A stretch of DNA of 64,000 bases from Rikenellaceae bacterium (GCA_020860245.1 JAJBUQ010000019.1:89148-153147); one strand, 5' to 3'; numbered from the stretch's first letter, positions 34,375 to 43,869 are shown. The notes: generated by a model from the letters alone, not told the origin. Program-made: numbers and translations.

Positions 34375-35577
34375 TTAACAAGTTAATTCCCTTGCCGCAT
34401 TCTCCAGCCTTGTGAGCGCTTCCGTAAGAATTTCTCTGGAAGTTCCTATGTTTATCCTCATAAAACCTTCTCCCTGAAAGCCGTACCGCATACCGTCGCT
34501 CAATTCGATTCGCGCTTTGTGGAGGAGGAATTTTTTCAGACTCGCATGTTCCAATCCAAGCCCGCGAAAGTCAACCCACATCAAAAATGTTCCTTCAGGA
34601 ACGTACGTGCACACTCCCGGAATGTTTTGGTTTATGAATTTGGCTGCATATTCAGCGTTGTCAGCGATATATTTATTACACTCTCTCAGCCATGCGTCTC
34701 CGTGATCGTAAGCTGTTTTAAGGGCCAGCGTGCCGAATATATTTCCCTGATCGAGATGGAATCGCCTGGCAACTTCGTTGAATTTTTTATGTAATTCGTC
34801 ATTTGAAATTATCGCTATCGAGGTGGACAATCCGCAGAGATTGAAGGATTTGCCAGGTGACATAAGGGTAATCGTTATATCCGCAAGGGAAGGGGACACG
34901 GAAGCAATCGGTATGTGATGGTATGCTTCTTGCGTGATATCCGAATGTATTTCATCCGATATTATGAAAACACCGTTCTCAAGACATAATTTGCCGACCG
35001 TCTCCAATTCTTTGCGAGAGAAGACCCGTCCGGTCGGATTATGCGGATTACACAAGACGAGAATATCCGCCTTTTTGAGTTTTTTTTCGAGGTCGTCGAA
35101 GTCTATGATAAATCGCGCCCCGTCCCAATGCAGCGGATTCACCTCAACGCGTCGTCCGTTATCAACAGCGAGACGTTGGAATACCGGATATACCGGAGGT
35201 TGTATAAGGACGGCAGATTCCGGTTCTGTAAGGGCGAGAAGTGCGAATGCCACACCGGAGCCTACCCCCGGAGTAAATTCGATCCACGACTCTCCTATAT
35301 TCCAACCGTATCTTCGCTGCATACGATTTTTTACGGATGAATAAAATCCTTGATCCCTGTAACTGTAACCGTAATTCTGTGAATTTAATCTGTTTTCAAA
35401 CGCTTCGGTTATTTCCGGCATGCACGGGAAATCCATATCTGCGATTGACAGTGGAATTATATCCGCAATGCCCGAATTTTCAACGGTAAGATCGTATTTT
35501 TCACAACAAGTTCCTTTGCGGTCCACTGCAACGGAAGAAAAAGTCGAAAAGTTATAAAATGGTGAACTTGATTTCAT
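34375..35577 (-). CDS. MalY/PatB-type PLP-dependent C-S lyase (cystathionine beta-lyase)
   Basis: The 400-residue fold-type I enzyme has the MalY-like start (a DF/Y-loop and IPLSIADMDFPCMPEI near residue 42), NYGYSYRD, the CNPHNPTGRVFS segment near residue 162, ISDEIHSDI near residue 200, and the PLP lysine in SPGKSFNLCGL near residue 240. Such enzymes cleave cystathionine or cysteine conjugates to give thiols, pyruvate and ammonia. MalY in E. coli also modulates the maltose regulator. It faces the rsuA-like gene divergently (51 bp apart) and converges on pdxB; its PLP cofactor would come from that pathway. Confidence 0.88.
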   Translation of the reverse strand: MKSSSPFYNFSTFSSVAVDRKGTCCEKYDLTVENSGIADIIPLSIADMDFPCMPEITEAFENRLNSQNYGYSYRDQGFYSSVKNRMQRRYGWNIGESWIEFTPGVGSGVAFALLALTEPESAVLIQPPVYPVFQRLAVDNGRRVEVNPLHWDGARFIIDFDDLEKKLKKADILVLCNPHNPTGRVFSRKELETVGKLCLENGVFIISDEIHSDITQEAYHHIPIASVSPSLADITITLMSPGKSFNLCGLSTSIAIISNDELHKKFNEVARRFHLDQGNIFGTLALKTAYDHGDAWLRECNKYIADNAEYAAKFINQNIPGVCTYVPEGTFLMWVDFRGLGLEHASLKKFLLHKARIELSDGMRYGFQGEGFMRINIGTSREILTEALTRLENAARELTC

Positions 35578-35595
35578 TATACGGATAATTAAAAC

Positions 35596-35603
35596 TACTT
35601 TTG
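35596..35603 (+). promoter_or_regulatory. -7 box for the pseudouridine synthase gene
   Basis: TACTTTTG matches TAnnTTTG, 25 bp before the ATG. No -33 element is seen. Confidence 0.4.
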
Positions 35604-35628
35604 CAAAGTAAATAAATTCAGCGCCTGA

Positions 35629-36801
35629 ATGGAAAAAAAATCATATACCGACAACAAAAATAATGAAAGAACCGGAGCGGAAAAAAGCCCGGAGAATATT
35701 TCCCGCTTTATGAAGGATAAGCGTCCGCGTATCCGCCGGTCCGAGCAGGGAAGCAACAGGCCCGATTCGGAAAATGGCGAGCGCCGTTCTCAACGTTTTA
35801 ATAGTAGCGGAGACAGACCGCGTAATTCGTTTAATCCAAATTTCGACGGAAACAACAGGTTAAGAGGTCAGAGATCCGGAGAGAGAGGAACGGGTGATAG
35901 AGAAAAAAGAACCGGAGACAGTAATGCAGGGGGACTACGGAGAAATTTTTCAGGACGCAAACCGTATGGCAAACCCAATACCCGATTCGGTAATAAAAAA
36001 AATCAGAATGACAGATATCCCGACGGAGGATATGACAGCAGCTATAAACCTACGCGTTATCCTTCATACCATGCAGAGGAATCAAAAGAGCCGGTAAGGC
36101 TCAATAAATTTATATCGGTCTCCGGAGTTTGTTCGCGAAGAGAAGCGGACGAACTTATAGCCAAGGGGGAAATAACAGTAAACGGTATTGTCGTTACCGA
36201 ACTCGGAACGAGAGTGAATCCCGGTGATAAAGTGCATCATAATGGTGTAGAGCTCAGAGGTGAAAAGAAGGTTTATATAGTGATGAATAAACCTAAAGGA
36301 TTTGTTACCACAGTCGAAGATGCGCATGCCGATAAGACCGTTATGGATATTATCAAAAATGCCTGTAAAGAGAGAGTTTATCCTGTCGGAAGACTCGATA
36401 AGAATTCGCTCGGAGTGCTTCTTATTACCAATGACGGGGATCTTACTAAAAAACTGACGCATCCGAGACACGATAAGAAGAAAATTTATCAGGTATCGCT
36501 GGACCGATCTATATCTCAGGAAGAGCTTCAGAAACTTTGCGATGGGGTGGAACTGGAGGATGGAGTAGCGCAGGCGGATGAGGTAAATTACGTAGGCCCG
36601 ACTAAAAAAGAGATTGGTATAATAATCCATTCCGGACGTAACCGCGTAGTCCGTAGAATGTTCGAGGCTTTGGGATTCCATGTTCAGAAGTTGGACAGAG
36701 TCTATTTTGCAGGGCTTACGAAAAAACGACTTAAGCGCGGAGCCTGGAGGTATCTGACGGCAAACGAGGTGTCGATGCTTAAATCAGGAGCATACGAATA
36801 G
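35629..36801 (+). CDS. rluB: RluB/RsuA family pseudouridine synthase with a long charged N-terminal extension
   Basis: The 390-residue protein begins with about 150 residues rich in Arg, Asn, Gly and Ser (low complexity, probably RNA-binding and disordered). Then come an S4 domain (RLNKFISVSGVCSRREADEL near residue 154) and the synthase domain with catalytic GRLDKNSLGVLLITNDG (Asp near residue 260) and GRNRVVRRMFEALG near residue 335. It should modify 23S or 16S rRNA. The N-terminal extension is common in Bacteroidota. A hairpin follows, ending this single-gene unit. Confidence 0.88.
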   Translation: MEKKSYTDNKNNERTGAEKSPENISRFMKDKRPRIRRSEQGSNRPDSENGERRSQRFNSSGDRPRNSFNPNFDGNNRLRGQRSGERGTGDREKRTGDSNAGGLRRNFSGRKPYGKPNTRFGNKKNQNDRYPDGGYDSSYKPTRYPSYHAEESKEPVRLNKFISVSGVCSRREADELIAKGEITVNGIVVTELGTRVNPGDKVHHNGVELRGEKKVYIVMNKPKGFVTTVEDAHADKTVMDIIKNACKERVYPVGRLDKNSLGVLLITNDGDLTKKLTHPRHDKKKIYQVSLDRSISQEELQKLCDGVELEDGVAQADEVNYVGPTKKEIGIIIHSGRNRVVRRMFEALGFHVQKLDRVYFAGLTKKRLKRGAWRYLTANEVSMLKSGAYE

Positions 36802-36820
36802 AATTGGAACCTATATAAAT

Positions 36821-36847
36821 AAAAGCCGGACTATTGTCCGGTTTTTA
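36821..36847 (+). terminator. Terminator after the pseudouridine synthase gene
   Basis: CCGGAC / GTCCGG with a TATT loop, preceded by A's and followed by TTTTTATTT. Confidence 0.8.
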
Positions 36848-37011
36848 TTTATATAGGAGAAGAACCCATTCGCTCGGAATACCGAAAAAATGCAGGACCA
36901 TAGCCTCCCGGATATACGCCCTGCAACCTACTAAACCCTTAATTTAATTATTTAACAAATATAAGTTATTTGTGTAGGTTTTGCAAGAATTTATCCGTAT
37001 TAATTATAATG

Positions 37012-37728
37012 TTAATTAGTCGTTCCCAGAATGAATATTGCCGGGCGTTTATTTATTTCGGGTTTGAATTGTTTCCATTCCGAAATTTTTTTTGTTTTTA
37101 TAAATTCGTCAGGCTGCATAATATTTACTGCGATAGTCAGCAGAGTCTCCTTGCCGCAAATAGTAACGAGATCTTCCAGTAATTTTGCGTTGCGGTACGG
37201 AGCTTCGATAAATATCTGCGACTGCTTCTCTTTGAGCGCGCGTTGTTCGTAGAATCGTATCCGCTTGCCCCGTTCAGGTTGTTTTACAGGCAGATAGCCG
37301 TTGAATGCAAACGACTGTCCATTCATTCCGGAGGCCATCATGGCAAGAATAATCGATGAAGGCCCTACTAACGGAACCACCTCGATCCCCTTACGGTGGG
37401 CTAAAGCCACGATGTCCGCTCCCGGATCTGCGATCGCCGGGACTCCGGCCTCAGATATTATTCCCGCGTTCCGTCCCGATAGTATGGGGGCGATCAACAG
37501 TTCAATCGTACTCTTATCCGTGTGTTCGTTGAGCTCCGCGAATTCCAGGGAATCGATACTCCTGCCGATGCCAGCTTTGCTTAAGAATCTTCTCGCGGAC
37601 CGAATATTCTCTACAATAAAATAGTCTATTGATTCAATAATATCTTTATTAGCTTCCGGAGTACAGTTAGATATCGCGGTATCTCCTATGGGTGTAGGAA
37701 TTAAATATATTCTGCCGTAATTATTCAT
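37012..37728 (-). CDS. Tetrapyrrole-methylase-fold SAM methyltransferase (RsmI-like)
   Basis: The 238-residue protein has the family marks: LIPTPIGD near residue 9 (the LVxTPIGNL motif), VENIRSARRFL, GIISEAGVPAIADPGADIV near residue 88 and VVPLVGPSSIILAMMASG near residue 117. RsmI methylates the ribose of C1402 in 16S rRNA. This one is shorter and has diverged at the first motif, as do the extra RsmI paralogues common in Bacteroidota, so its target is less sure. Its start overlaps the U32 gene by 8 bp. Confidence 0.75.
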   Translation of the reverse strand: MNNYGRIYLIPTPIGDTAISNCTPEANKDIIESIDYFIVENIRSARRFLSKAGIGRSIDSLEFAELNEHTDKSTIELLIAPILSGRNAGIISEAGVPAIADPGADIVALAHRKGIEVVPLVGPSSIILAMMASGMNGQSFAFNGYLPVKQPERGKRIRFYEQRALKEKQSQIFIEAPYRNAKLLEDLVTICGKETLLTIAVNIMQPDEFIKTKKISEWKQFKPEINKRPAIFILGTTN

Positions 37729-38968
37729 CGACGGTAATTAATTTATAAAGTTTATCTCCGCGTCTTACACGCATAGGAGTCTTTAGGGAGCATCGCGCCC
37801 CCTTCTCAGCGCGGTTTGTTTCAACCAGGCCGACCCTTATCTCCTCCGCGGTTAGCTCAACTACTCCGGATGTCTCGCCGAATATCAGACATTCGTCACC
37901 TCTGTCCAAAACGGCAGCTTCGATAAGTATCTCAGCGACCTCTATATTTGTAAAATAATTCGTCACCTTACCTATGTACACTTTGCGTTTGGTTGCCGAC
38001 GACCCGTAAGCCGAAGACCATTCGCCGAGCTTCCTGCCGAGATAGTACCCGTCCCAGAATCCGCGGTTAAAAACCTCTGACAGTCGTTCCTTCCAGTTAG
38101 CAATTTTATCTTCCGTATAAGTGCCGTCCAAGACCGAGTTGAGCGCTTCATTATAGCATTCGCATACTCGCTTAACGTACTCTCCGGAGCGAGCGCGTCC
38201 TTCGATCTTAAACACGCGGACGCCGGAATCGATCATACAGTCGAGAAAATCTATCGTACATAAATCCTTAGGGGACATTATGAACTCGTTATCGATCTCC
38301 AGTTCCGCTCCGGTCTCTTTATCCGTTACCAGATAAGACCTCCTGCATATCTGCCTGCACGAGCCTCTATTTGCTGAGTTCTGTGAGTCATGCAGGCTCA
38401 GATAGCATTTGCCGGACACTGCCATACATAACGCGCCATGCGAGAACATCTCTATCTTAACCAGTTCTCCGCGAGGTCCGCAGATATTATCTTTAATTAT
38501 ATTTTCGTGGATATTTTTGACCTGTTTAAGGCTCAGTTCGCGCGCAAGCACGACCACGTCAGCGTATTGTGCATAAAATCGCAAGGTCTCGGTGTTGGAG
38601 ACATTCAGCTGTGTAGATATATGAACTTCCATACCTACTGAGCGCGCGTAAAATATCGCTGCCTGATCCGAAGCTATTATGGCGCTGACACCTTCTTCTT
38701 TGGCCTTGTCTATTATCGAGCGCATAAGTTGAATATCTTCGTCATAGAGAATGGTATTGACAGTGAGGTATGTCTTTAGTTCATGTTCCCGGCAGATTGC
38801 GACAATCCGCGACAGATCGTCCAGTGTAAAATTTGCCGAAGACTTGGAACGCATATTCAGCCGCTCCACACCGAAATAAACCGAGTCTGCCCCGCCTTGA
38901 ACAGCTCCCATCAGAGACTCGTACGATCCTACTGGCGCCATTATTTCAAGTTCCTTCCTTCCGATCAT
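37721..38968 (-). CDS. U32 family peptidase-like RNA hydroxylation protein
   Basis: The 415-residue protein has the U32 pattern: ELEIMAPVGSYESLMGAVQGGADSVY at the N-terminus (a TIM-barrel-like start), STQLNVSN near residue 138, LCMAVSGKCYLS near residue 178 with further Cys in GSCRQICRRSY near residue 198, and FKIEGRARSGEYV near residue 255. Relatives (TrhP, RlhA) hydroxylate tRNA or 23S rRNA and use FeS cluster Cys; older annotation is collagenase. Its start follows the polyprenyl synthase stop without a gap, in one operon with the methyltransferase. Confidence 0.8.
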   Translation of the reverse strand: MIGRKELEIMAPVGSYESLMGAVQGGADSVYFGVERLNMRSKSSANFTLDDLSRIVAICREHELKTYLTVNTILYDEDIQLMRSIIDKAKEEGVSAIIASDQAAIFYARSVGMEVHISTQLNVSNTETLRFYAQYADVVVLARELSLKQVKNIHENIIKDNICGPRGELVKIEMFSHGALCMAVSGKCYLSLHDSQNSANRGSCRQICRRSYLVTDKETGAELEIDNEFIMSPKDLCTIDFLDCMIDSGVRVFKIEGRARSGEYVKRVCECYNEALNSVLDGTYTEDKIANWKERLSEVFNRGFWDGYYLGRKLGEWSSAYGSSATKRKVYIGKVTNYFTNIEVAEILIEAAVLDRGDECLIFGETSGVVELTAEEIRVGLVETNRAEKGARCSLKTPMRVRRGDKLYKLITVDE

Positions 38969-39943
38969 CTATCTGTCGCGTTTGATAAGAATTTTTACGA
39001 CTTCTCTCATGGCGGATTTTTTCTCTTCGGGAACGCCGATGCTGTCGAGGATCGCTACCGCCTGATTATGATACTTGCCGATCTCCGCTCGGGCAGCTTC
39101 TTTGACTCCACAACGATCGTATATCTCTTTCACGGACTGGAATTTTTCATTTTTATCGTGGTTCCTTCCGTTAATTAATGAAACCAGCTTTTTTTTGTCT
39201 TCTTTGACGGCAGTCTCCAGAGCCTTGATTAGAAGGAATGTCTTTTTGTTGCAGTCGATGTCTCCGCCTATATTTTTGCCGAATGTGGCAGGATCGCCGT
39301 AAGTATCGAGTATATCGTCCTGAAGCTGAAATCCGAGCCCTAACGCTATTCCGAAGTCGTACATCTTCTGCGAATTTTCATCGGAAGCTCCTCCTGCGAC
39401 CGCGCCCATCTGCGCCGCTCCGGCAAGCAGTACCGCTGTCTTAAGCCGTATCATCTCCATATAATCCGGAATTGTAACCTTATCCGACGTCTCGAAGTCC
39501 ATATCGTACTGCTGACCCTGGCATACTCCCATTGCAACCGAATTAAATATGTTGAGTATTCTTCCGAGTATCACAGGTTCGCACTTAGAAATCAGCTCGT
39601 AAGCGTATATAATCATTGCGTCGCCGGACAAGATTGCCGTATTGTTATCCCATGTTTTGTGTACCGTCGGCCTTCCCCTTCGTATATCTGCATTATCCAT
39701 TATATCGTCGTGCAGCAGCGTAAAATTATGGAAAACCTCTATTCCCATGGCAATATTTACTGCCTGAGTGGCATCATCATTGAACATACCGCACGAAGCC
39801 AGAGCTATCAGGGGCCTTATCCTTTTGCCGCCTGCTTCCAGAGTGTATTTTATAGGCAGATAAAGTTTTAGAGGTTCCTCCGGAAAAAGAAGGGATTGCA
39901 CCGATCCTTCCGTCATACCGGCAAGTTCGTCGAGTGTATACAT
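38969..39943 (-). CDS. Polyprenyl (geranylgeranyl/farnesyl-type) diphosphate synthase
   Basis: The 324-residue all-helical enzyme has the first Asp-rich motif LLHDDIMDNADIRRGRPTVH near residue 76 and the second, LQDDILDTYGD near residue 205, plus GGKRIRPL near residue 35. It condenses IPP with allylic diphosphates. The bulky residues upstream of the first motif (FHNFTLLHDD) fit a shorter product (C15-C20), but chain length cannot be read reliably. It is the first gene of a minus-strand operon with the U32 and methyltransferase genes. It may feed the phytoene-synthase-like enzyme of this chromosome. Confidence 0.85.
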   Translation of the reverse strand: MYTLDELAGMTEGSVQSLLFPEEPLKLYLPIKYTLEAGGKRIRPLIALASCGMFNDDATQAVNIAMGIEVFHNFTLLHDDIMDNADIRRGRPTVHKTWDNNTAILSGDAMIIYAYELISKCEPVILGRILNIFNSVAMGVCQGQQYDMDFETSDKVTIPDYMEMIRLKTAVLLAGAAQMGAVAGGASDENSQKMYDFGIALGLGFQLQDDILDTYGDPATFGKNIGGDIDCNKKTFLLIKALETAVKEDKKKLVSLINGRNHDKNEKFQSVKEIYDRCGVKEAARAEIGKYHNQAVAILDSIGVPEEKKSAMREVVKILIKRDR

Positions 39944-40017
39944 TTTACGGGCTATTAATTATTACACAAAGGTATAAAAAACACGGGAAGAAATTAAGAC
40001 AGGCGATCGAATAATGT

Positions 40018-40025
40018 TATATTTG
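40018..40025 (+). promoter_or_regulatory. -7 box for the ROK kinase gene
   Basis: TATATTTG, 19 bp before the ATG; no -33 TTTG at proper spacing. Confidence 0.4.
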
Positions 40026-40044
40026 TACAGGTAAACGATGCGTT

Positions 40045-41013
40045 ATGAGAAAAGTTGTAGTAGGAATCGATATAGGCGGTACAAACACAGCCTTCGGTAT
40101 AGTAGATTCGGAAGGAATTATTTACGGAACAGATAAGTTATCGACCGTCATTTATCCTGACGTAGATAATTTTATGAACGAACTGTGCGGTAGGATAAAT
40201 AATCTGCTCGGAGCTCTGCCGTTCATTTATGAACTTGTAGGGGTAGGGGTTGGCGCACCGAATGCGAATTTTTACAAGGGCACGATAGAAGATGCTCCGA
40301 ACCTGCCGTGGAAGGGGATAGTCCCCTTCGTGGAGAAATTTCAGGGTTATTTCTCAAATGTTCCAGTATACATGACAAATGACGCCAAAGCCGCTGCGTT
40401 GGGTGAAATGATCTACGGCGCTGCGAAGGGGATGCGTAATTTTATCGTCATAACTCTGGGAACCGGACTCGGAAGCGGATTTGTCGTGGATGGACATCTT
40501 ATGCTCGAACACGACAGCATTGCCGGAGAGCTCGGTCATGTGACGATTAATCCTAACGGTAGGATATGCGGATGCGGAAGGCGCGGATGCCTTGAGACTT
40601 ACGCGTCCGCGACAGGAATAAAACGGACTGTATTCAAACTTCTTGCAGACCACACGGCGGATAGCGAATTCCGCAAATTAAGTTATAATCAGCTTACCGC
40701 CGAGATGATAACCAAATCCGCACTGAACGGAGACCCGCTTGCAATCGAGGCCTACGAGTATACAGGACGAGTGCTCGGAAGCGCTTTGGCAAATGCCGTA
40801 ACGATTACCGATCCCGAAGCGATATTCCTATTTGGTGGACTGGCCAGAGCCGGTAAATATATTCTCGAACCGACTAAAAGATATATGGAAGCCAGCCTGA
40901 TGTCTAATTTCAGAGGTAAGGTTAAAATTCTGCTCTCCTCGGTGGATGGCATGAATGCAGCTATTCTCGGAGCCTCCGCACTCGTATGGCATCATAAGGA
41001 AGCGAGTTCGTAA
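40045..41013 (+). CDS. ROK family glucokinase-like sugar kinase
   Basis: The 322-residue protein starts with the ATP-binding GIDIGGTNTAFGI, has the substrate loop GVGAPNANF near residue 70, MTNDAKAAALGEM (catalytic Asp) near residue 112, the GTGLGSGFV phosphate loop near residue 148, and the ROK zinc motif GHVTINP followed by CGCGRRGCLE near residue 173. It phosphorylates glucose or a related hexose. The zinc motif marks an ROK kinase and not a regulator, since there is no helix-turn-helix. Monocistronic, facing the carbonic-anhydrase-like gene. Confidence 0.88.
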   Translation: MRKVVVGIDIGGTNTAFGIVDSEGIIYGTDKLSTVIYPDVDNFMNELCGRINNLLGALPFIYELVGVGVGAPNANFYKGTIEDAPNLPWKGIVPFVEKFQGYFSNVPVYMTNDAKAAALGEMIYGAAKGMRNFIVITLGTGLGSGFVVDGHLMLEHDSIAGELGHVTINPNGRICGCGRRGCLETYASATGIKRTVFKLLADHTADSEFRKLSYNQLTAEMITKSALNGDPLAIEAYEYTGRVLGSALANAVTITDPEAIFLFGGLARAGKYILEPTKRYMEASLMSNFRGKVKILLSSVDGMNAAILGASALVWHHKEASS

Positions 41014-41035
41014 TTAGAATAACAGCGGGAATTAT

Positions 41036-41557
41036 TTATTTTTCCTCATCTTTGTACCACGAAGCGTACATCAGATAACCTTCCGCGTTCTTTTTTACCA
41101 TACTCCGATTCTCCTCTGACAGGTCTTTGACCTTCTTAGCAGGAACGCCCGCGTAGAGGGTGTTAGGTTCTATCCTGGTTCCGGCAAGAACCAGCGAATT
41201 GGCCGCCACGATAGAACCCGTTCCGACCACTACGTCGTCAAGGAGTGTCGCTCCCATTCCAATCAGGCAATTATCCTCGATCTTTGCTCCATGCACGTTC
41301 ACGTTATGTCCTACAGAGACATCGTTGCCGATCTCTACAATCGATTTTTTATAAAGGGTATGCAGTACGGAGCCATCCTGAATATTTACCCTGTCTCCGA
41401 TTATTATAGGATTCACATCTCCCCGAAGAACCGCGTTGTACCAGATGCTGCTGTCCCTGCCGATAGTTACGTCTCCGACAAGGACCGCTGTCTCTGCGAG
41501 AAAAGTTCCTTCTCCCACCTTTGGGGATATGCCGTTGAGTTCTCTTATAAATGCCAT
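41036..41557 (-). CDS. Gamma-carbonic-anhydrase-like hexapeptide-repeat protein
   Basis: The 173-residue left-handed beta-helix protein has repeated hexapeptides (VGDVTIGRDSSIWYNAVLRGD near residue 27) and the zinc-ligand His pattern in VGHNVNVHGAKI near residue 83. SxxW..xxRGD is the signature of the gamma-CA/YrdA/PaaY group. Activity as a carbonic anhydrase is uncertain; many act as thioesterase or ferripyochelin-binding-like proteins. No neighbour clarifies it. The length is typical. Confidence 0.85.
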   Translation of the reverse strand: MAFIRELNGISPKVGEGTFLAETAVLVGDVTIGRDSSIWYNAVLRGDVNPIIIGDRVNIQDGSVLHTLYKKSIVEIGNDVSVGHNVNVHGAKIEDNCLIGMGATLLDDVVVGTGSIVAANSLVLAGTRIEPNTLYAGVPAKKVKDLSEENRSMVKKNAEGYLMYASWYKDEEK

Positions 41558-41634
41558 TATTGTTAGAATTTAAATTGATGAGCGAAGATAGCAATTCTTT
41601 TAATGTCGTTTAAATATCTATCTTATAAAATTCA

Positions 41635-41665
41635 TTGCAAAGTGCGATTCGTTGTCGTAATTTTG
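41635..41665 (+). promoter_or_regulatory. Promoter of the serine hydrolase gene
   Basis: TTG (41635-41637) and TAATTTTG (41658-41665), 20 nt apart, 28 bp before the ATG. Confidence 0.5.
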
Positions 41666-41693
41666 TGTAGCTGCTAACTTAAACGAATATTTT

Positions 41694-42956
41694 ATGAAAA
41701 AATTTTTACTTGCTTTATCGGTAATGCTGTGTACGACATCAAATAATTACGGTATTCCGTATCAGCTTAACACTGTTGAAAACAGGGAACATTCAAGGAT
41801 AGATCCCGAAAAAATTAACAGAGTCGATAGTCTTATAACAAGATATATCGAAGAAAATAAAGCGGTAAACGCTGTGGTTCTTTTAGGTAAGGACGGACAA
41901 ATATTTTATAACAGGGCATACGGATGGAAGAATCGAGAGGCGGATGAAATATTGAAGGAAACCGATATTTTCAGATTGGCATCGATGACGAAAAGTATCG
42001 TCTCGGTAGCGCTGATGACCTTGTTCGAGGAGGGTAAATTCCTTCTGGACGATCCTTTGTGGTGGTATATTCCGGAATTTAAAGATATGGAGGTGATTGC
42101 GGAATTAAATTCCGACGGGACTTATACTACACGTCCGGCGAAAAGAAAAATAACTATCAGGCATCTTCTCTGCCATAGTTCCGGTATTCCTTACGATGCG
42201 GTATACAACCAAAGTGCAGGACTGTCATTCCAATCCACTATGGGCGAAGAATCTATTGGTGTACTGGTAAGAAAATTCGCCGGAACCCCTCTTGCCCACG
42301 ATCCCGGAGAAAAATTTACTTATGGAATGAATGTCGAAGTAATAGGTTATCTTATCGAAGTCCTCTCCGGTAAAACATTGGATGTATTCCTTGAAGAACG
42401 GATATTTAAACCGCTGGGAATGGAAGATACTTATTTTTTCCTGCCGGAAGATAAAAGAGACCGTCTCGTAACCCTATACTCTTGGGATAAAACAGACGAG
42501 ATGTTCAAAGTGTCGGGAGATTATGTGTATCAGAATTTTGCGGTCGAAGGTCCGCAGAAGTGCTTCCTGGGAGGTGCCGGACTTTGCGGAACCGCGATGG
42601 ATTACGCAAAATTCTGTCAGATGCTGTTAAATAAAGGGGAGTTCAACGGTAAAAAAATACTGTCTCCCCGGACCGTGCAGTTAATGACCGAATATAATCA
42701 GCTGGCACTTAATGACAAACCCAGCCATGATTTTATGTTCGGTCTCGGATTTAAAATTCATAGCAGGTCGGATGCCTCGCGCACGCTGACTTCGGAAGGA
42801 GCTTATGGATGGTCCGGTATGTTCGGAACTTATTATAGGATATATCCCGGTGAAAATATATTTATTATCTTCATGGGTAATCATTATCCTTGGCAGTACA
42901 GGGATAGAATAGACGAACTTCTTCAGGTTGCCGTATTTCAAGCGTTGAAGGAATAA
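41694..42956 (+). CDS. Secreted serine hydrolase, beta-lactamase class C / esterase family
   Basis: The 420-residue protein has a signal peptide (about residues 1-20) and the penicillin-binding-protein-like fold: catalytic SxxK in ASMTKSIVS near residue 98, RHLLCHSSGIPYDAV near residue 160, YGMNVEVIGYLIE (YxN-type Tyr) near residue 211, and GLGFKIHSR plus a SEGAYGWSGMFGT segment near residue 365 in place of the KTG strand. Such proteins are usually esterases or peptidases acting on peptidoglycan or lipids, and not true beta-lactamases. It should act in the periplasm. Confidence 0.85.
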   Translation: MKKFLLALSVMLCTTSNNYGIPYQLNTVENREHSRIDPEKINRVDSLITRYIEENKAVNAVVLLGKDGQIFYNRAYGWKNREADEILKETDIFRLASMTKSIVSVALMTLFEEGKFLLDDPLWWYIPEFKDMEVIAELNSDGTYTTRPAKRKITIRHLLCHSSGIPYDAVYNQSAGLSFQSTMGEESIGVLVRKFAGTPLAHDPGEKFTYGMNVEVIGYLIEVLSGKTLDVFLEERIFKPLGMEDTYFFLPEDKRDRLVTLYSWDKTDEMFKVSGDYVYQNFAVEGPQKCFLGGAGLCGTAMDYAKFCQMLLNKGEFNGKKILSPRTVQLMTEYNQLALNDKPSHDFMFGLGFKIHSRSDASRTLTSEGAYGWSGMFGTYYRIYPGENIFIIFMGNHYPWQYRDRIDELLQVAVFQALKE

Positions 42957-42969
42957 ATCGGAAGTAAAA

Positions 42970-43009
42970 AATCAAAGAGCCGTAATTTATAGTTTACGGC
43001 TCTTTGATT
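42970..43009. terminator. Terminator overlapping the 3' end of mazG
   Basis: AATCAAAGAGCCGTAA / TTACGGCTCTTTGATT, perfect 16-bp arms, 8-nt loop. On the minus strand a T-run follows. One arm is made from the last coding triplets of mazG. Confidence 0.8.
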
Positions 43010-43763
43010 CCTGCCATATAGCTTCCATCTCTTCCGCTGACAACTGTTTAATATCCCTTCCTGATTCTTTGGCCTTGCTCTCTATGTATTCGAATCTCGT
43101 TATAAATTTTTTATTGCATCTCTCCAGTGCCTTCTCCGAATTTACGCCGTAGAGCCTGGCCGCATTGACGATAGAGAAGAGCAGATCCCCGAACTCTTCC
43201 TCCATTTTATCCAAGTTCATATTTTGAACTTCATGTTCGATTTCTTGTACTTCTTCTTGAACTTTTTTCCAGACTTCCTCCTTATTCTTCCAATCGAAGC
43301 CAATCGCCGAAGCCTTCTCCTGTATCCGGTAGGCCTTGACTACCGGAGGCAGACTCTTCGGAACACCTGACATAACGCCTCCCTTGCGGTCTTTCTCCTT
43401 CTGTTTGAGAACTTCCCAACTCTTGGTCACCTCTTCCGAATTCTCCGCGCCGGCATTGCTGAAAACATGTGGATGGCGGTATATTAGTTTATCGCACTCC
43501 GCCTCACAAACATCTATAATGTCGAAATATCCCTCTTCGCTCCCTATTTTAGAGTAAAATACGACATGGAGAAGAAGATCGCCCAATTCCTTCTTCACCT
43601 CGTCCATATCCCCTTCCGACGCCGCGTCCACGAGTTCGTAAACCTCTTCTATCGTGTTGTTGCGCAGAGAATCGAAGGTCTGCTCGCGATCCCAGGGACA
43701 CTTATCCCGCAGTTCGTCCATAATATCGAGCAGTCTCTTGAAACTCTCCAGTCTTTTATCCAT
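42987..43763 (-). CDS. mazG: Nucleoside triphosphate pyrophosphohydrolase
   Basis: The 258-residue protein is a full tandem MazG: the first domain has LRDKCPWDREQTFDSLRNN near residue 17 and an EELGDLLLH-type helix (KKELGDLLLHVVF near residue 58); the second repeats it at KMEEEFGDLLFSIVNAARL near residue 190. The ExxED helices bind magnesium. It removes damaged or non-canonical NTPs and can blunt stringent response signalling. Its 3' end doubles as the transcription terminator. Confidence 0.93.
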   Translation of the reverse strand: MDKRLESFKRLLDIMDELRDKCPWDREQTFDSLRNNTIEEVYELVDAASEGDMDEVKKELGDLLLHVVFYSKIGSEEGYFDIIDVCEAECDKLIYRHPHVFSNAGAENSEEVTKSWEVLKQKEKDRKGGVMSGVPKSLPPVVKAYRIQEKASAIGFDWKNKEEVWKKVQEEVQEIEHEVQNMNLDKMEEEFGDLLFSIVNAARLYGVNSEKALERCNKKFITRFEYIESKAKESGRDIKQLSAEEMEAIWQESKSRKL

Positions 43764-43861
43764 AATGGTTAAATAAATTATATTGTTTTTCCAAAATTAC
43801 CATAAAAAAATCATGCCCCAAAATTTAATGGCATACCTATATGAAAATTATAAAAGTTCCT

Positions 43862-43869
43862 TAACTTTG
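43862..43869 (+). promoter_or_regulatory. -7 box for the meaB gene group
   Basis: TAACTTTG, 17 bp before the meaB ATG; this leaves a very short leader. No -33 element. Confidence 0.4.

Noticed and set aside
41694..42956. True class C beta-lactamase
   Set aside because: The SxxK and Tyr motifs are present but the KTG strand is not clear; the family includes many esterases and peptidases.
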